Part shown: positions 49,910 through 58,300 of the stretch, in pieces
Layout: each line of letters begins with the position of its first letter
Numbering within the stretch: the first letter of the stretch is position 1
Assembly (NCBI GenBank): GCA_905221605.1
Contig: CAJNDS010001491.1
Coordinates: forward strand, 598,360 to 662,359
Reading direction: 5' to 3'
Length of the DNA: 64,000 bases
Source: Symbiodinium natans
Taxonomy: Eukaryota > Sar > Dinophyceae > Suessiales > Symbiodiniaceae
Translations under genes and position numbers: made by a program
Notes under the pieces: generated by a model
Told to the model about the DNA's origin: nothing
Seen by the model: only the letters and a program-made list of their open reading frames with translations
The model's database searches: none

Positions 49910-50779
49910 TCAATCCATATCACGATTATGAAAGAGCAACGAAAATGTGATATGGACATTGTTTAAATCTATAACGTTGCCAGCCCCATCCGTTATTCTG
50001 AATGTCAACCTTTTGATGTTTCTTTTGGATACATTTATATAATCATATTCTGTTATTCCATAACTGTCGCTAATAACCCCAGCAAAGGGAGCGTTTACAG
50101 GTATCTTTTTAATTACCGCGTTTGAAAATGCAGATGGACTGTGGAAATTATTATTTGATAACTCTGGACAGGAAATGTAAACATCAGGATAAGTCAATAA
50201 GTTAATAAAGCCAGTTGTCCAAGGAGCGGACGAAGTGAATGCGTCACCAACTGGTGTAGTGAAACCTAATACCTCATTTATTGATTTAAGATTACTAACA
50301 TCAACACTATTAGAGAACGAACCAGCAACAGGTGGCACATCGGTGTCAGTCAAGGGGATAAATACAACTTCACTATAGTTAGATGATATTATTATTTTAT
50401 TTGTTAAAGTGTCATACGTAGCAGAATATGAGTTAGTCCTACCTCCACTATCAAAGAAGGTATTTAACTGTGCTTGTATTGCAGTGGCTAGTTCTGGTGC
50501 GGTGTAGTTTCCTATGGGTATTTCTATTCTTCTGTATGTTATTCCTTGTGGTGTAGCTGGTGGCAATATTTGATGTCTAAAGTACAGGTTCTGATTATTT
50601 GTGTTGATGGAATACCAAGCATTAGGTATAGCCACCTCATGCACTTGCATAATAGTATTTTCTGGTATTTCAAAGGTGTCCTGTAATTCTATTTTGAAAT
50701 CCGATGTTGACCTACTGTCGGAAACTCTGTATTTGGAATTGACGTACACTTTTTTATAAGTTAATGGTCTAGAACTCAT
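49910..50779 (-). CDS. Minor capsid (penton) protein
   Basis: The 289-aa product begins TYKKVYVNSKYRVSDSRSTS followed by DFKIELQDTFEIPENTIMQV, the typical start of the single-jelly-roll penton protein of Polinton-like viruses and virophages. The remainder is beta-rich (ITYRRIEIPIGNYTAPELAT). It ends in a strand with FRITDG and HITFSLLFHNRD. It diverges from the lipase gene with only 49 bp between them and starts the minus-strand virion cluster. Pentons occupy the five-fold vertices of the capsid. Confidence 0.85.
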   Translation of the reverse strand: MSSRPLTYKKVYVNSKYRVSDSRSTSDFKIELQDTFEIPENTIMQVHEVAIPNAWYSINTNNQNLYFRHQILPPATPQGITYRRIEIPIGNYTAPELATAIQAQLNTFFDSGGRTNSYSATYDTLTNKIIISSNYSEVVFIPLTDTDVPPVAGSFSNSVDVSNLKSINEVLGFTTPVGDAFTSSAPWTTGFINLLTYPDVYISCPELSNNNFHSPSAFSNAVIKKIPVNAPFAGVISDSYGITEYDYINVSKRNIKRLTFRITDGAGNVIDLNNVHITFSLLFHNRDMD

Positions 50780-50828
50780 ATTAATATATATTACTGATAA
50801 AATATTTTTATAATCTTATTTATATACA
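50780..50828. promoter_or_regulatory. Divergent TA-rich promoter region
   Basis: The 49 bp between the penton and lipase start codons contain TTAATATATATTACTG and TTATTTATATACA. TA-rich text of this type precedes most right-half genes and probably drives virion gene expression. Confidence 0.45.
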
Positions 50829-51368
50829 ATGAAAATAGAACAACAGTTAAACAAGATGCTTGACGATAACAACAAGATTTCAAACTCACAGGGCATTAAG
50901 ATGGCTTACGATAAAGACAATAAAATTTATGTTAAGGGAAACAAGATGTATATCGGCGGAACGGTGAGTGCTACTAACTGGCTTGAGAATCTAACGAAGT
51001 TACCATTTGGTGTTTTAGGTGGAGTTCGTGATATGGAGAGATACTTACAAGCAGAACATGTATTAAAAAACAATCCTCAAATAGACACAGTGGTGGGACA
51101 TAGTCAAGCAGGGGTCGTAGCCTTACAGCTGGCGAAAGATTTTCCAGACAGGAATCTGAAGACACGAACCTATAACAGCCCCACCTTCAGTATGGGATTT
51201 AAGCCAAATACAGAACAACACAAAAGATTTAGGAGGGTTGGAGATGTCGTTAGTGCTTTTGATGGTGGAGCGGTAAATGTCTATACAGACTCACTCAATC
51301 CGTTAAAAAATCATGACATGAGTGCATTTGATGGGGTTGATGAGTCTTTACCAGCAGGCGAAGTATAA
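50829..51368 (+). CDS. Lipase-like alpha/beta hydrolase (179 aa)
   Basis: The nucleophile elbow is clear: VVGHSQAG with S92. Candidate acid and base residues follow at D139 (RVGDVVSAF) and H162 (KNHDMSAF), the usual order for class-3 type lipases. Upstream is LPFGVLGGVRDMERYLQAEH. Lipases of this type occur in some Polinton-like viruses and virophages and may act on host membranes during entry or exit; that role is inferred. The gene lies 49 bp from the penton gene and directly upstream of the capsid genes. Confidence 0.8.
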   Translation: MKIEQQLNKMLDDNNKISNSQGIKMAYDKDNKIYVKGNKMYIGGTVSATNWLENLTKLPFGVLGGVRDMERYLQAEHVLKNNPQIDTVVGHSQAGVVALQLAKDFPDRNLKTRTYNSPTFSMGFKPNTEQHKRFRRVGDVVSAFDGGAVNVYTDSLNPLKNHDMSAFDGVDESLPAGEV

Positions 51369-51390
51369 AAATATCAGTATAATTAATATG

Positions 51391-51627
51391 ATGTTTAATA
51401 AACCAAGACATATAAAAGAACCTAACAGGGTAGGTAAGCCATCCGAGAGTCTACAGTTTAAAGCAAAGTTGAACAAGAGGTTGGGTAACTCAGGATACGA
51501 CACAATAAGAGAAATAGTTGAGAAACACGAAGAGACTACAATATTACCACCAAATGACAAGCAGAGTAAACATAATAAAAACTTGGATAGCCATAAAAGA
51601 TATAGTAATAATAAAAAATCTAAATAA
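51391..51627 (+). CDS. Small basic protein (~78 aa)
   Basis: Start codons lie at 51388 and 51391; an upstream in-frame ATG at 51322 overlaps the lipase gene and is less likely. The product is basic and hydrophilic (FNKPRHIKEPNRVGKPSESL, ending SNNKKSK). It sits in the 269-bp gap between lipase and MCP. No family is recognised. Confidence 0.6.
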   Translation: MFNKPRHIKEPNRVGKPSESLQFKAKLNKRLGNSGYDTIREIVEKHEETTILPPNDKQSKHNKNLDSHKRYSNNKKSK

Positions 51628-51637
51628 TATATATAAC

Positions 51638-53104
51638 ATGGATTTAGTTTTAGCAGAATCAAACGATAATATGATTAACTCCCTTCAATTTGGACTTCCT
51701 GAATCAGCCGCGTATATCACTGATAGAAAACAAGTTCACTTCCCCAGTGTATCTGGAAACATCTTTAGTTCCTCAAATGGAAATAAATATTTAAAGTTTG
51801 TAATCACAGGCGAAGACAATAATTATATTGATTTATCTAGCGTTTGTTTGTTTTTTGATGTTGTTAACACATCCACTACAGCAGGTCAGTATTTACGTCC
51901 TCTTGGAGAAAGTCACGCATTTTTTACAAGATACAGATGCAACGCGGCAGGACAACAAATCAACGACATTGACAACTACAACCATGTGTGTGAAGAAATG
52001 AAATCGTTCAAAAGTGAAGAAGTCCGAAATTTAGATGATATTCAAGAAGGTTGTCTGACAAGATATGACAGTAGAATCAATAGATTGTTTGCGTATAACA
52101 TTGAAACTCATAGCGCAACAGCAACAACAGGAGCAAATGACCGAGGCGTCGTTGTGCCAAAATTAACCAGAATCAATACTACAGGAATTGAACAAGGCAA
52201 GTTCGTGAGAATGGGACACAAACCAGTTTGTGGATTTGTTCAATCAGGCTATTATCCACCAATCAGATATTGTCCACTTGAATTTATTTTTGAAATTGTT
52301 TCAGATGCAGGCGAACCAGTCGTCCGACCTTCAGCAACAGTAGCGGGAACACAAGCAGAAGACGATGAAAATGGATTATTCTTTACAACTCGTAACACAA
52401 CCTCATCGTGGGCTATTCAGAATGCAATTTTAAGATGTGAGTTAATCCAAGTTGACAACGCAGTAAACAATAATATCGTATCTCACTTGTTAAAAGGTGG
52501 TAGGCTTCGTATGGTTTATCCGGCTTATCATTCATTTTCACAAACCTTCACGGCAGGAAATACAGAGATAAATATGAACATCGTTAAATCTTCAACTCGT
52601 TTGTCTCAGATGTTCTTCACCTTTAGCAACAGCAATATCAATAATGACAACACAGCAGGTAATTATGACAAAAAGAGATGGAACTACTTTTTTCATCCTA
52701 TGGCGGTAACTATTGACAATTTAGAAGGCGTCATTGATTCCGATAAACAAATCTCGGCGCAAATACAGATAGCTAACAAGAAATTCCCAGAACAAGAAAT
52801 TTCTAGCATTAGTGAATTTATGTACTTCCTTCGTCGCGCGGTTAATGTAATGAGCCCTTATTACGATGGCTTTTCAATTGACATTTATAGATACGCTAAT
52901 GATAAGTTCATTGGAGGAATTAACTTTGACAAGCAACCTGATATGAATTTTACTGGAACTAACACTAAAATGGGAAGCTTAATCACGTTTAAAATCAAAG
53001 GAGCAAACGCAAATTTTGCACTAGGAATTGAAAGAGTTTTCATAACAGCCGTGTCAGAACATATATTTGAGCTAAGTGAAAGTGCCTCAACAGTTCTTGA
53101 CTGA
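51638..53104 (+). CDS. Major capsid protein, double jelly-roll
   Basis: The 488-aa product is read from ATG 51638, preceded by TAAATAATATATATAAC; an upstream in-frame ATG at 51518 lies inside the preceding gene. It begins NSLQFGLPESAAYITDRKQV followed by HFPSVSGNIFSSSNG. It carries capsid-like segments such as FFTRYRCNAAGQQINDIDNY, RYCPLEFIFEI and KRWNYFFHPM. The end, FALGIERVFITAVSEHIFEL, is beta-rich. Length, text and context (penton, ATPase and DUF5754 neighbours) fit the double-jelly-roll MCP of Polinton-like viruses, which builds the icosahedral shell. Confidence 0.88.
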   Translation: MDLVLAESNDNMINSLQFGLPESAAYITDRKQVHFPSVSGNIFSSSNGNKYLKFVITGEDNNYIDLSSVCLFFDVVNTSTTAGQYLRPLGESHAFFTRYRCNAAGQQINDIDNYNHVCEEMKSFKSEEVRNLDDIQEGCLTRYDSRINRLFAYNIETHSATATTGANDRGVVVPKLTRINTTGIEQGKFVRMGHKPVCGFVQSGYYPPIRYCPLEFIFEIVSDAGEPVVRPSATVAGTQAEDDENGLFFTTRNTTSSWAIQNAILRCELIQVDNAVNNNIVSHLLKGGRLRMVYPAYHSFSQTFTAGNTEINMNIVKSSTRLSQMFFTFSNSNINNDNTAGNYDKKRWNYFFHPMAVTIDNLEGVIDSDKQISAQIQIANKKFPEQEISSISEFMYFLRRAVNVMSPYYDGFSIDIYRYANDKFIGGINFDKQPDMNFTGTNTKMGSLITFKIKGANANFALGIERVFITAVSEHIFELSESASTVLD

Positions 53105-53129
53105 GAAGTTTATAAAAAGATTAACTCAA

Positions 53130-53164
53130 TATAAATATTAATTTCTCAAATATTAATATTTATA
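53130..53164 (+). terminator. Perfect 13-bp hairpin after MCP gene
   Basis: TATAAATATTAAT pairs perfectly with ATTAATATTTATA across a 9-nt loop and ends one base before the fibre ATG. It could end the MCP transcript; its TA-rich right arm may double as part of the fibre promoter. Confidence 0.6.
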
Positions 53165-55504
53165 ATGGTTTCATTAAACAATATGAGCACAGTATACGCC
53201 AACGAAATATATAAAATATTTTCCACCGGCGTTAGTGAAATATCGGACACATACGCCACCAAGGCAGAACTAACAAGCATAAACACTGCGAACTCTGCAG
53301 ATATACAAGCAAACACCGATGCGATTGACATTCTGAACACCAAGCAATTGCAAAACTTTAATAATATTAATGATATAAATACTGATTTAACTAATAATTA
53401 CCAAACTAATACAGTATTAGCACAGAATTTTTACAATAAAACAGAGATTGATTCAACATTTAGTAATTATTATACATCAACACAAATAGACACAAATTTA
53501 TCTACTAATTATCAAAACAACACATTATTAGCAACAAACTTTTATAATAAGGGAGAGGTAGATACATTAATAGCAGGTGCTGGTGGTGGTAGTGGCTACA
53601 CTGATACAGAAATTGATAATCTATTAGCGTTCAGAGTTCCATTGAGTGATTTTACTGACCGCTTTAAAACAAACCCAGTTATTGATTGTAGTGCTCCTAC
53701 TATTATTCATAGTGGATTAACATTAAATAATGAGACAATAAATATATCGCCGACTACTGGATTATTATTTAGTAATCAAACAGGAGGAGGAGATAAAGTA
53801 GTAAGTGTGTTTAAAAATGCTACTAATTATATAACTTTACAAGGGAATAAAATTGTATCAAATGCTACATCTGATGATAGTGTTGTAGATTTAGAATTAA
53901 ACCCGTCAGGAAATGTTAATATTACTAATGATTTATCATTATCTAATTTAACAGCAGACGGTATTAATTTAACAAATAATATTAATATTGGCGGTAATAT
54001 TGAATTAACAGACGCTAATACAAGTATAGACAGATACAATAACGCTACTAAATCAAATACGTCAATGGATTTAAGAACAGACCAAGAGGCAATGAGATTA
54101 ATGTTAGGTGCATCAACAGATACAGACACTAATACATTTATTGAATGTAATAATACAACAGGAGGAACTACATTATTTAACCCAACTTATTTTAACGACA
54201 CTATAAATTATGAAAATGATACTTCTAATATTTCTAATAATTCAGGACTCACATTATATAAAGATACAACAGATGCCAGTAATGTTTTAACTGTAAAAAA
54301 TGCACAAGGATATATTAGGTTTAATTCATTTAATATTAATGCTTATAACACAAGTAACGACAGTTCTTCATTACTTTTATTAAATACTGCTAATGGCAAT
54401 GGCGTTTATTGTTTAAGTTTAGGTATTGGAGTAATCCAAGGAGCAAATAAACTAAATGTATCGGGAGGCAATGCTAATTTTGGTGGAACAGCATCATTTC
54501 AAAATATATCAACATTTAATAGTGATATTTATATTAATAATTCAGGTAGAATATTTCAACGAGCAGACGCTAATAATTCATTAAATGTAATATCAACTAA
54601 CGAAATTAATTTTTCATTACAATCAAATAGAACAACCGACCCTACAACAGGAACAATAGCGTTACAATTAAACGACACTAACGGAATTACTATAAATAGA
54701 GCAGTCACAAATAATCAAACATTTAACAGCATTGGTAATATTGTTGGTGAGGCAGATGTTATTAGTTGGGGGCGTTTTATGTTTCAAAATAGTAGCGAAT
54801 TAAAAGAAGTATTAGACACTCAATATAAGTTATATATCAGAAATGGAGACACAGCAGGTGAAATGAATTTAACAATAGGTTTAGAATCATCAACGCCAGA
54901 AATTCAATTAACTGACGGAAAAGTTACCCTATTAGGTAATCTTGAAATAACACATGTTGATGTTTCAGGTTCACAAAGGGTCTTAATAAATAATCCCGAC
55001 ACGGATGGATTTATTAGATTAAGTAATAATAATTTGTCAAGATTAGACGCCACAAACACAGGCGTTGATGTTTATGGTTTCTTTACTACAACGAATAACG
55101 CTGATATTGGAGGAAATTTAACATGCGTTGCTTTAACTGAAACATCAGACTCTAAATTAAAAGAAAATGTTAAAGAAGTAAATATTAAAGAGTGTTATAA
55201 AGCAGTCAAATATATCAAGCCGAAAACATATAATTTTATTAATGATGAAGACAAAAAAAGTCATATTGGATTTATAGCAGATGATATAAAAGACGCTAAA
55301 ATGCCCTCTGAATGGGACAACATCATATATTATAATGATGATGGTATGAAATTATTAGCATATAATAAAACAGCAGTTGTGCTTTGGGGTTGTGTGCAAC
55401 AATTACAAAAGCAAGTAGAAGATTTAGAAAAGGAAGTTAAGAAACTAAAAGGTGAAGCATCACCAAAAGCAAAGGCGAAAGCAAAAACAAAAAGTGAAGA
55501 TTAA
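53165..55504 (+). CDS. Fibre/spike protein with S74 chaperone domain (779 aa)
   Basis: The N-terminal ~150 residues have tail-fibre-like repeats (FYNKTEIDSTFSNYYTSTQI, later FYNKGEVDTLIAG). A long N/T-rich beta-helical region with many GNxxITNNL-type turns follows. Residues ~660-765 form a Peptidase_S74/endosialidase intramolecular chaperone domain (SDSKLKENVKEVNIKECYKA ... SHIGFIADDI ... LWGCVQQLQKQVEDLEKEVK). A K/A-rich tail ends the protein. S74 domains trimerise and then cleave themselves from fibres such as phage tailspikes; the conserved serine is probably S661 or S663. The protein likely forms the receptor-binding spike of the virion. Confidence 0.85.
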   Translation: MVSLNNMSTVYANEIYKIFSTGVSEISDTYATKAELTSINTANSADIQANTDAIDILNTKQLQNFNNINDINTDLTNNYQTNTVLAQNFYNKTEIDSTFSNYYTSTQIDTNLSTNYQNNTLLATNFYNKGEVDTLIAGAGGGSGYTDTEIDNLLAFRVPLSDFTDRFKTNPVIDCSAPTIIHSGLTLNNETINISPTTGLLFSNQTGGGDKVVSVFKNATNYITLQGNKIVSNATSDDSVVDLELNPSGNVNITNDLSLSNLTADGINLTNNINIGGNIELTDANTSIDRYNNATKSNTSMDLRTDQEAMRLMLGASTDTDTNTFIECNNTTGGTTLFNPTYFNDTINYENDTSNISNNSGLTLYKDTTDASNVLTVKNAQGYIRFNSFNINAYNTSNDSSSLLLLNTANGNGVYCLSLGIGVIQGANKLNVSGGNANFGGTASFQNISTFNSDIYINNSGRIFQRADANNSLNVISTNEINFSLQSNRTTDPTTGTIALQLNDTNGITINRAVTNNQTFNSIGNIVGEADVISWGRFMFQNSSELKEVLDTQYKLYIRNGDTAGEMNLTIGLESSTPEIQLTDGKVTLLGNLEITHVDVSGSQRVLINNPDTDGFIRLSNNNLSRLDATNTGVDVYGFFTTTNNADIGGNLTCVALTETSDSKLKENVKEVNIKECYKAVKYIKPKTYNFINDEDKKSHIGFIADDIKDAKMPSEWDNIIYYNDDGMKLLAYNKTAVVLWGCVQQLQKQVEDLEKEVKKLKGEASPKAKAKAKTKSED

Positions 55505-55524
55505 AATCTAAATAATAATATATA

Positions 55525-55740
55525 ATGGTTAATATTGATGAACAAATAGAAAAGAAGCTCAACGAACAACTAGAGAAGATAAAAGGAGACTTAATTATTT
55601 TTAATACCATCCAAGATTTACCAGATAAAATACAAAAGTTAGAAGATCAAATAGAACAGTTGAAAAACAAAAACAAAGGATATTGCGGTACTTCTTCTAA
55701 ATGCTTACCGTTTAACTGTTGTAGTTTCTCATTATTCTGA
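55525..55740 (+). CDS. Small coiled-coil protein with Cys-rich end (71 aa)
   Basis: It has heptads (EKKLNEQLEKIKGDLIIFNT, IQKLEDQIEQLKNKN) followed by a cysteine cluster (YCGTSSKCLPFNCCSF). The start is preceded by TAAATAATAATATATA. The coiled coil resembles the C-terminal helix of the fibre protein just upstream, so an accessory fibre role is possible. No family is recognised. Confidence 0.6.
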   Translation: MVNIDEQIEKKLNEQLEKIKGDLIIFNTIQDLPDKIQKLEDQIEQLKNKNKGYCGTSSKCLPFNCCSFSLF

Positions 55741-55775
55741 TGATTAATAATATTATTTTGATATTATTAATCATC
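55739..55775. terminator. Perfect 14-bp hairpin between convergent genes
   Basis: GATGATTAATAATA pairs perfectly with TATTATTAATCATC across a 9-nt loop. It covers the stop codons of both the 71-aa gene (plus) and the ATPase gene (minus). Confidence 0.68.
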
Positions 55776-56534
55776 TTCATCAGTCCTTAAGACCTTCTCA
55801 AATCTGATGTAGAACATGTTATTTGCATCTTTTGCATTCGTGTTTATGTACAAGAAGCTATATGGAGCATCGTTTATCGCCAGTTGGTACATTTCATATA
55901 ACTGTTGCTTGTTTACCAGTGCACTATTTTCTTCAAGGAACGCGTTGACTTCGTTCATGTTTTTGAGCCTGAACACAAATAGTGCCGATGCATTGAGCCT
56001 AATTATTGGAGCTAGCACGTTGTACTTCTGAGTGGACAGTATCACTGAAATTGCGTTATGTCTACCTCTTGTGAACAACCCGTGCAAGATACTTGAGTAC
56101 CTTACAAATTTTGGGTCGTCCGCGAAATCATCAATGACTGTTAATATACTGAATAAATCTTTGTCTTTGTTCTTCTTCTGGAATTCTATTACCTTGTGTT
56201 GGGTGTCTATTATTTTCTGTAAGGCAGTTGCGTCGTAATGATTGAAATATATCTGTTCCTTTTCGGAGTCCACTTTCATTACATCCTTTATGTACTTCTT
56301 CACTGCGTTCCATGTGTCGTCCACATCCACACTAGGACTGAATATATAGATTCTCTCAAAGCTATTGCGGTAAATCTTCAATATTAAGTTCTGTATCAAA
56401 ACTGTTTTACCGCCTGTACTTGAAGCCACCGCCAACATTCTTGCTGGTAAGGATGGCATCATCTCATACTTACTGTTTTTGAACTGGTACTTGGGTATAT
56501 CAATTGGTTCTACTGTTGGAACATTATCGGTCAT
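55767..56534 (-). CDS. A32-type genome-packaging ATPase (255 aa)
   Basis: This FtsK/HerA-like ATPase would pump DNA into the capsid. Walker A is at 38-44 (ASSTGGKT, K43) and Walker B at 131-137 (LTVIDDF, D135/D136). RGRHNAISVILSTQKYNVL follows, with the Q of sensor type. Length and motifs fit the A32-like ATPases of Polintons, virophages and giant viruses. It lies opposite the fibre and coiled-coil genes and shares a hairpin with them. It is intact. Confidence 0.93.
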   Translation of the reverse strand: MTDNVPTVEPIDIPKYQFKNSKYEMMPSLPARMLAVASSTGGKTVLIQNLILKIYRNSFERIYIFSPSVDVDDTWNAVKKYIKDVMKVDSEKEQIYFNHYDATALQKIIDTQHKVIEFQKKNKDKDLFSILTVIDDFADDPKFVRYSSILHGLFTRGRHNAISVILSTQKYNVLAPIIRLNASALFVFRLKNMNEVNAFLEENSALVNKQQLYEMYQLAINDAPYSFLYINTNAKDANNMFYIRFEKVLRTDEDD

Positions 56535-56570
56535 TATTAATATTAGTTAGAAAATTATATGTTATAATAT

Positions 56571-56720
56571 ATGATTTACGGTGATTGCATTGATGTCATT
56601 GACAACCTTGAAGAAATAGAACAGATAATAATAACAACGCCTAGATATCGTAGGTGTTGCTACTCGGTGTTGGAAATATGTAAAGGGATTTTGCAATATT
56701 TAAAATTGAAGAAAAACTAA
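56571..56720 (+). CDS. Possible small ORF (49 aa)
   Basis: It opens at an ATG preceded by TTATAATAT and reads MIYGDCIDVIDNLEEIEQII, with CC and C residues further on and an LKLKKN end. It diverges from the ATPase gene across 36 bp and fills an otherwise empty gap. No family is recognised. Confidence 0.42.
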   Translation: MIYGDCIDVIDNLEEIEQIIITTPRYRRCCYSVLEICKGILQYLKLKKN

Positions 56721-56733
56721 TATACAATTATAT

Positions 56734-57135
56734 ATGAGCGATTCAAACAAAAAGAATAATAAAGATGGAACTGATGGCGGCGTAAGTGTAAATAAAGATG
56801 GCATTAATTGTCTATTTTGTAGATGTAAGAGAAACACATACCATAAAGAAACTAAAACAACAACAGAAAATGATAAGGTTGTTGTTAATGTTGTAGAAGA
56901 CCGTTCTAGCTTTCGCATTGGAAAAGGCAGGAACGTATCACCAGACGATGGAATATTTAAACCAGATATAGCACCACAAACGGGAGGCGTTGAACTTTGT
57001 AGCACAGGATGGAGTCAAAATCGGACAATTACACCCGAAGAGTGTGAGGAAAGACTAGATAAAATTGAAGAAGACGTAGAAGAGGTAAAAAAAGATGTTA
57101 AACAATTGAAAACAAATTTGAATATTTTGGATTAA
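56734..57135 (+). CDS. Uncharacterised protein with C-terminal coiled coil (133 aa)
   Basis: The N-terminus is hydrophilic with CLFCRCKR. The middle carries GKGRNVSPDDGIFKPDIAPQ. The C-terminal ~30 residues form a clear heptad coil (EERLDKIEEDVEEVKKDVKQ). The start is preceded by TATACAATTATAT. No family is recognised. Confidence 0.68.
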   Translation: MSDSNKKNNKDGTDGGVSVNKDGINCLFCRCKRNTYHKETKTTTENDKVVVNVVEDRSSFRIGKGRNVSPDDGIFKPDIAPQTGGVELCSTGWSQNRTITPEECEERLDKIEEDVEEVKKDVKQLKTNLNILD

Positions 57136-57442
57136 TATTTAAAAGTTAAAATCTAATATATATTGACAGTGTAAAGTTCTTTTGAATTCTCCGGAAAGAA
57201 ATGAAACAGGATGAACACCCCGAATGTGCGCCCATTGCCCCTAAATTGTGTGAGACCCAGACATCGTAAGTGAGCAAGAGAAAGGGGAGTATCTTGGAAC
57301 ACTTACATAATTTGGATATACATAAGATATATCCCTAATTAGTTTGGAATTTAGAATTTTCATAATTCAGTTTATGAAAATTTTAATATAAAAGTTTTAT
57401 TATAAAAGTTTTTATTTAAAAACTTAATGTATATGTAAGTAT
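57136..57442. other. Non-coding spacer with GC-richer core and hairpins
   Basis: The 57150-57300 part is visibly GC-richer than the surrounding element DNA and has no ORF. A perfect 11-bp hairpin (AATTTTCATAA at 57355 / TTATGAAAATT at 57372) follows. An 8-bp stem AAGTTTTT/AAAAACTT lies before the next gene. It could hold a non-coding RNA or an origin, but nothing specific is recognised. Confidence 0.4.
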
Positions 57443-57679
57443 ATGGGTGATAAACCTGACTTCAAGCAAGACGTCATACTGAGACTGGAGAGGATAGAGA
57501 AATTACTAAATGAAAGGTTGACAAGAAACTTTAACAGAACACCAGTTGATGCAACGTATGAGAACAAGAAGAACACATATTTGTCTAAACTGAATAACAA
57601 GGAAATTTTACAACCGAAACAAACAACCCTTGACTATTACAATATAAAGTATAACGAAGAGACGAAAACCTATGCATAA
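57443..57679 (+). CDS. Small hydrophilic protein (78 aa)
   Basis: It begins MGDKPDFKQDVILRLERIEK followed by LLNERLTRNFNRTPVDATYE, a helical start that then becomes Y/N/K-rich. No family is recognised. Its stop codon is the first base pair region of a perfect 13-bp hairpin. Confidence 0.6.
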   Translation: MGDKPDFKQDVILRLERIEKLLNERLTRNFNRTPVDATYENKKNTYLSKLNNKEILQPKQTTLDYYNIKYNEETKTYA

Positions 57680-57720
57680 TATTATCATCTAATAATAATG
57701 AGTGAATTAGATGATAATAT
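57679..57720 (+). terminator. Perfect 13-bp hairpin after the 78-aa gene
   Basis: ATATTATCATCTA pairs perfectly with TAGATGATAATAT across a 16-nt loop. The loop contains the ATG of the following short ORF, which weakens that ORF or implies overlapping signals. Confidence 0.58.
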
Positions 57721-57826
57721 TTCCGTTGAGTTTCCTACAGGCAGTGATTGTAAAACACAGTATATGCAATGTAAAGCATGCAAGCAAGTAAAATGTGTAA
57801 ATGAGTTTGTAAGTAGGTTCTGGTGA
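57698..57826 (+). CDS. Possible truncated zinc-motif ORF (42 aa)
   Basis: It opens MSELDDNISVEFPTGSDCKT and contains QCKACKQVKCVNEFV, the start of a C-x2-C-type zinc motif, then stops after SRFW. Text in another frame downstream is still lysine/asparagine-rich. It may be a decayed or truncated gene. Confidence 0.28.
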   Translation: MSELDDNISVEFPTGSDCKTQYMQCKACKQVKCVNEFVSRFW

Positions 57827-57863
57827 AAAAACACTTACAGAAATAACGACTTAATATATTATA

Positions 57864-58250
57864 GTGGAAATGGATTATACAAATCTGAAAACTTATAAGA
57901 CCCAATTGAAGTACATCAAGAAGATATACCAAATAAAGATTAATGAAGCTGATTATCTGAATAAAATTAATGAGTTAAGAAAGTTATTGAAAAAATACGA
58001 AGGTATATTTGATAACGAAGATGTTTGTAACGTTAAGCATGATATTTCTTTTTTAGAAGGTAAAATTCAAGAAGATAAACAATTAATCAAAAAATATTCA
58101 GAATTGATTGAGCATGTTGAAATACTATGTCAGAATGGAGGAAGCCCAGACACTAAATATTTAGATACAAAACCAAAACATGCTGTTAAATGGATTAATA
58201 TAAGTATTCAAAAAATGGAAGAAGATTACGGCGAATACTTAAAACAATAA
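57864..58250 (+). CDS. Uncharacterised coiled-coil protein (128 aa)
   Basis: It is helical throughout, with heptads (LKTYKTQLKYIKKIYQIKIN, KINELRKLLKKYEGIF, FLEGKIQEDKQLIKKYSELI). It ends in KWINISIQKMEEDYGEYLKQ. A second ATG lies two codons in (57870). No family is recognised. It is the last gene before the right TIR. Confidence 0.68.
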   Translation: MEMDYTNLKTYKTQLKYIKKIYQIKINEADYLNKINELRKLLKKYEGIFDNEDVCNVKHDISFLEGKIQEDKQLIKKYSELIEHVEILCQNGGSPDTKYLDTKPKHAVKWINISIQKMEEDYGEYLKQ

Positions 58251-58259
58251 AAGCTTAAC

Positions 58260-58294
58260 CAATGATAATTTAATCATAAAATTAAATTATTATT
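58260..58294 (+). terminator. Hairpin after the last element gene
   Basis: AATGATAATTTAAT pairs (13 of 14) with ATTAAATTATTATT across CATAAA, about 10 bp after the stop codon of the 128-aa gene. Confidence 0.58.
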
Positions 58295-58300
58295 GAAACC

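Noticed and set aside
51518-51637. Longer N-terminus for the MCP from ATG 51518
   Set aside because: It would overlap the upstream small gene in another frame; the ATG at 51638 follows the TA-rich motif and gives a normal MCP start.
53165-55504. Bacteriophage or prophage origin of the element, from the phage-like fibre
   Set aside because: Integrase type, TIR/TSD, A32-type ATPase, double-jelly-roll MCP and penton all point to a Polinton-like eukaryotic virus; S74 domains occur widely in viral fibres.
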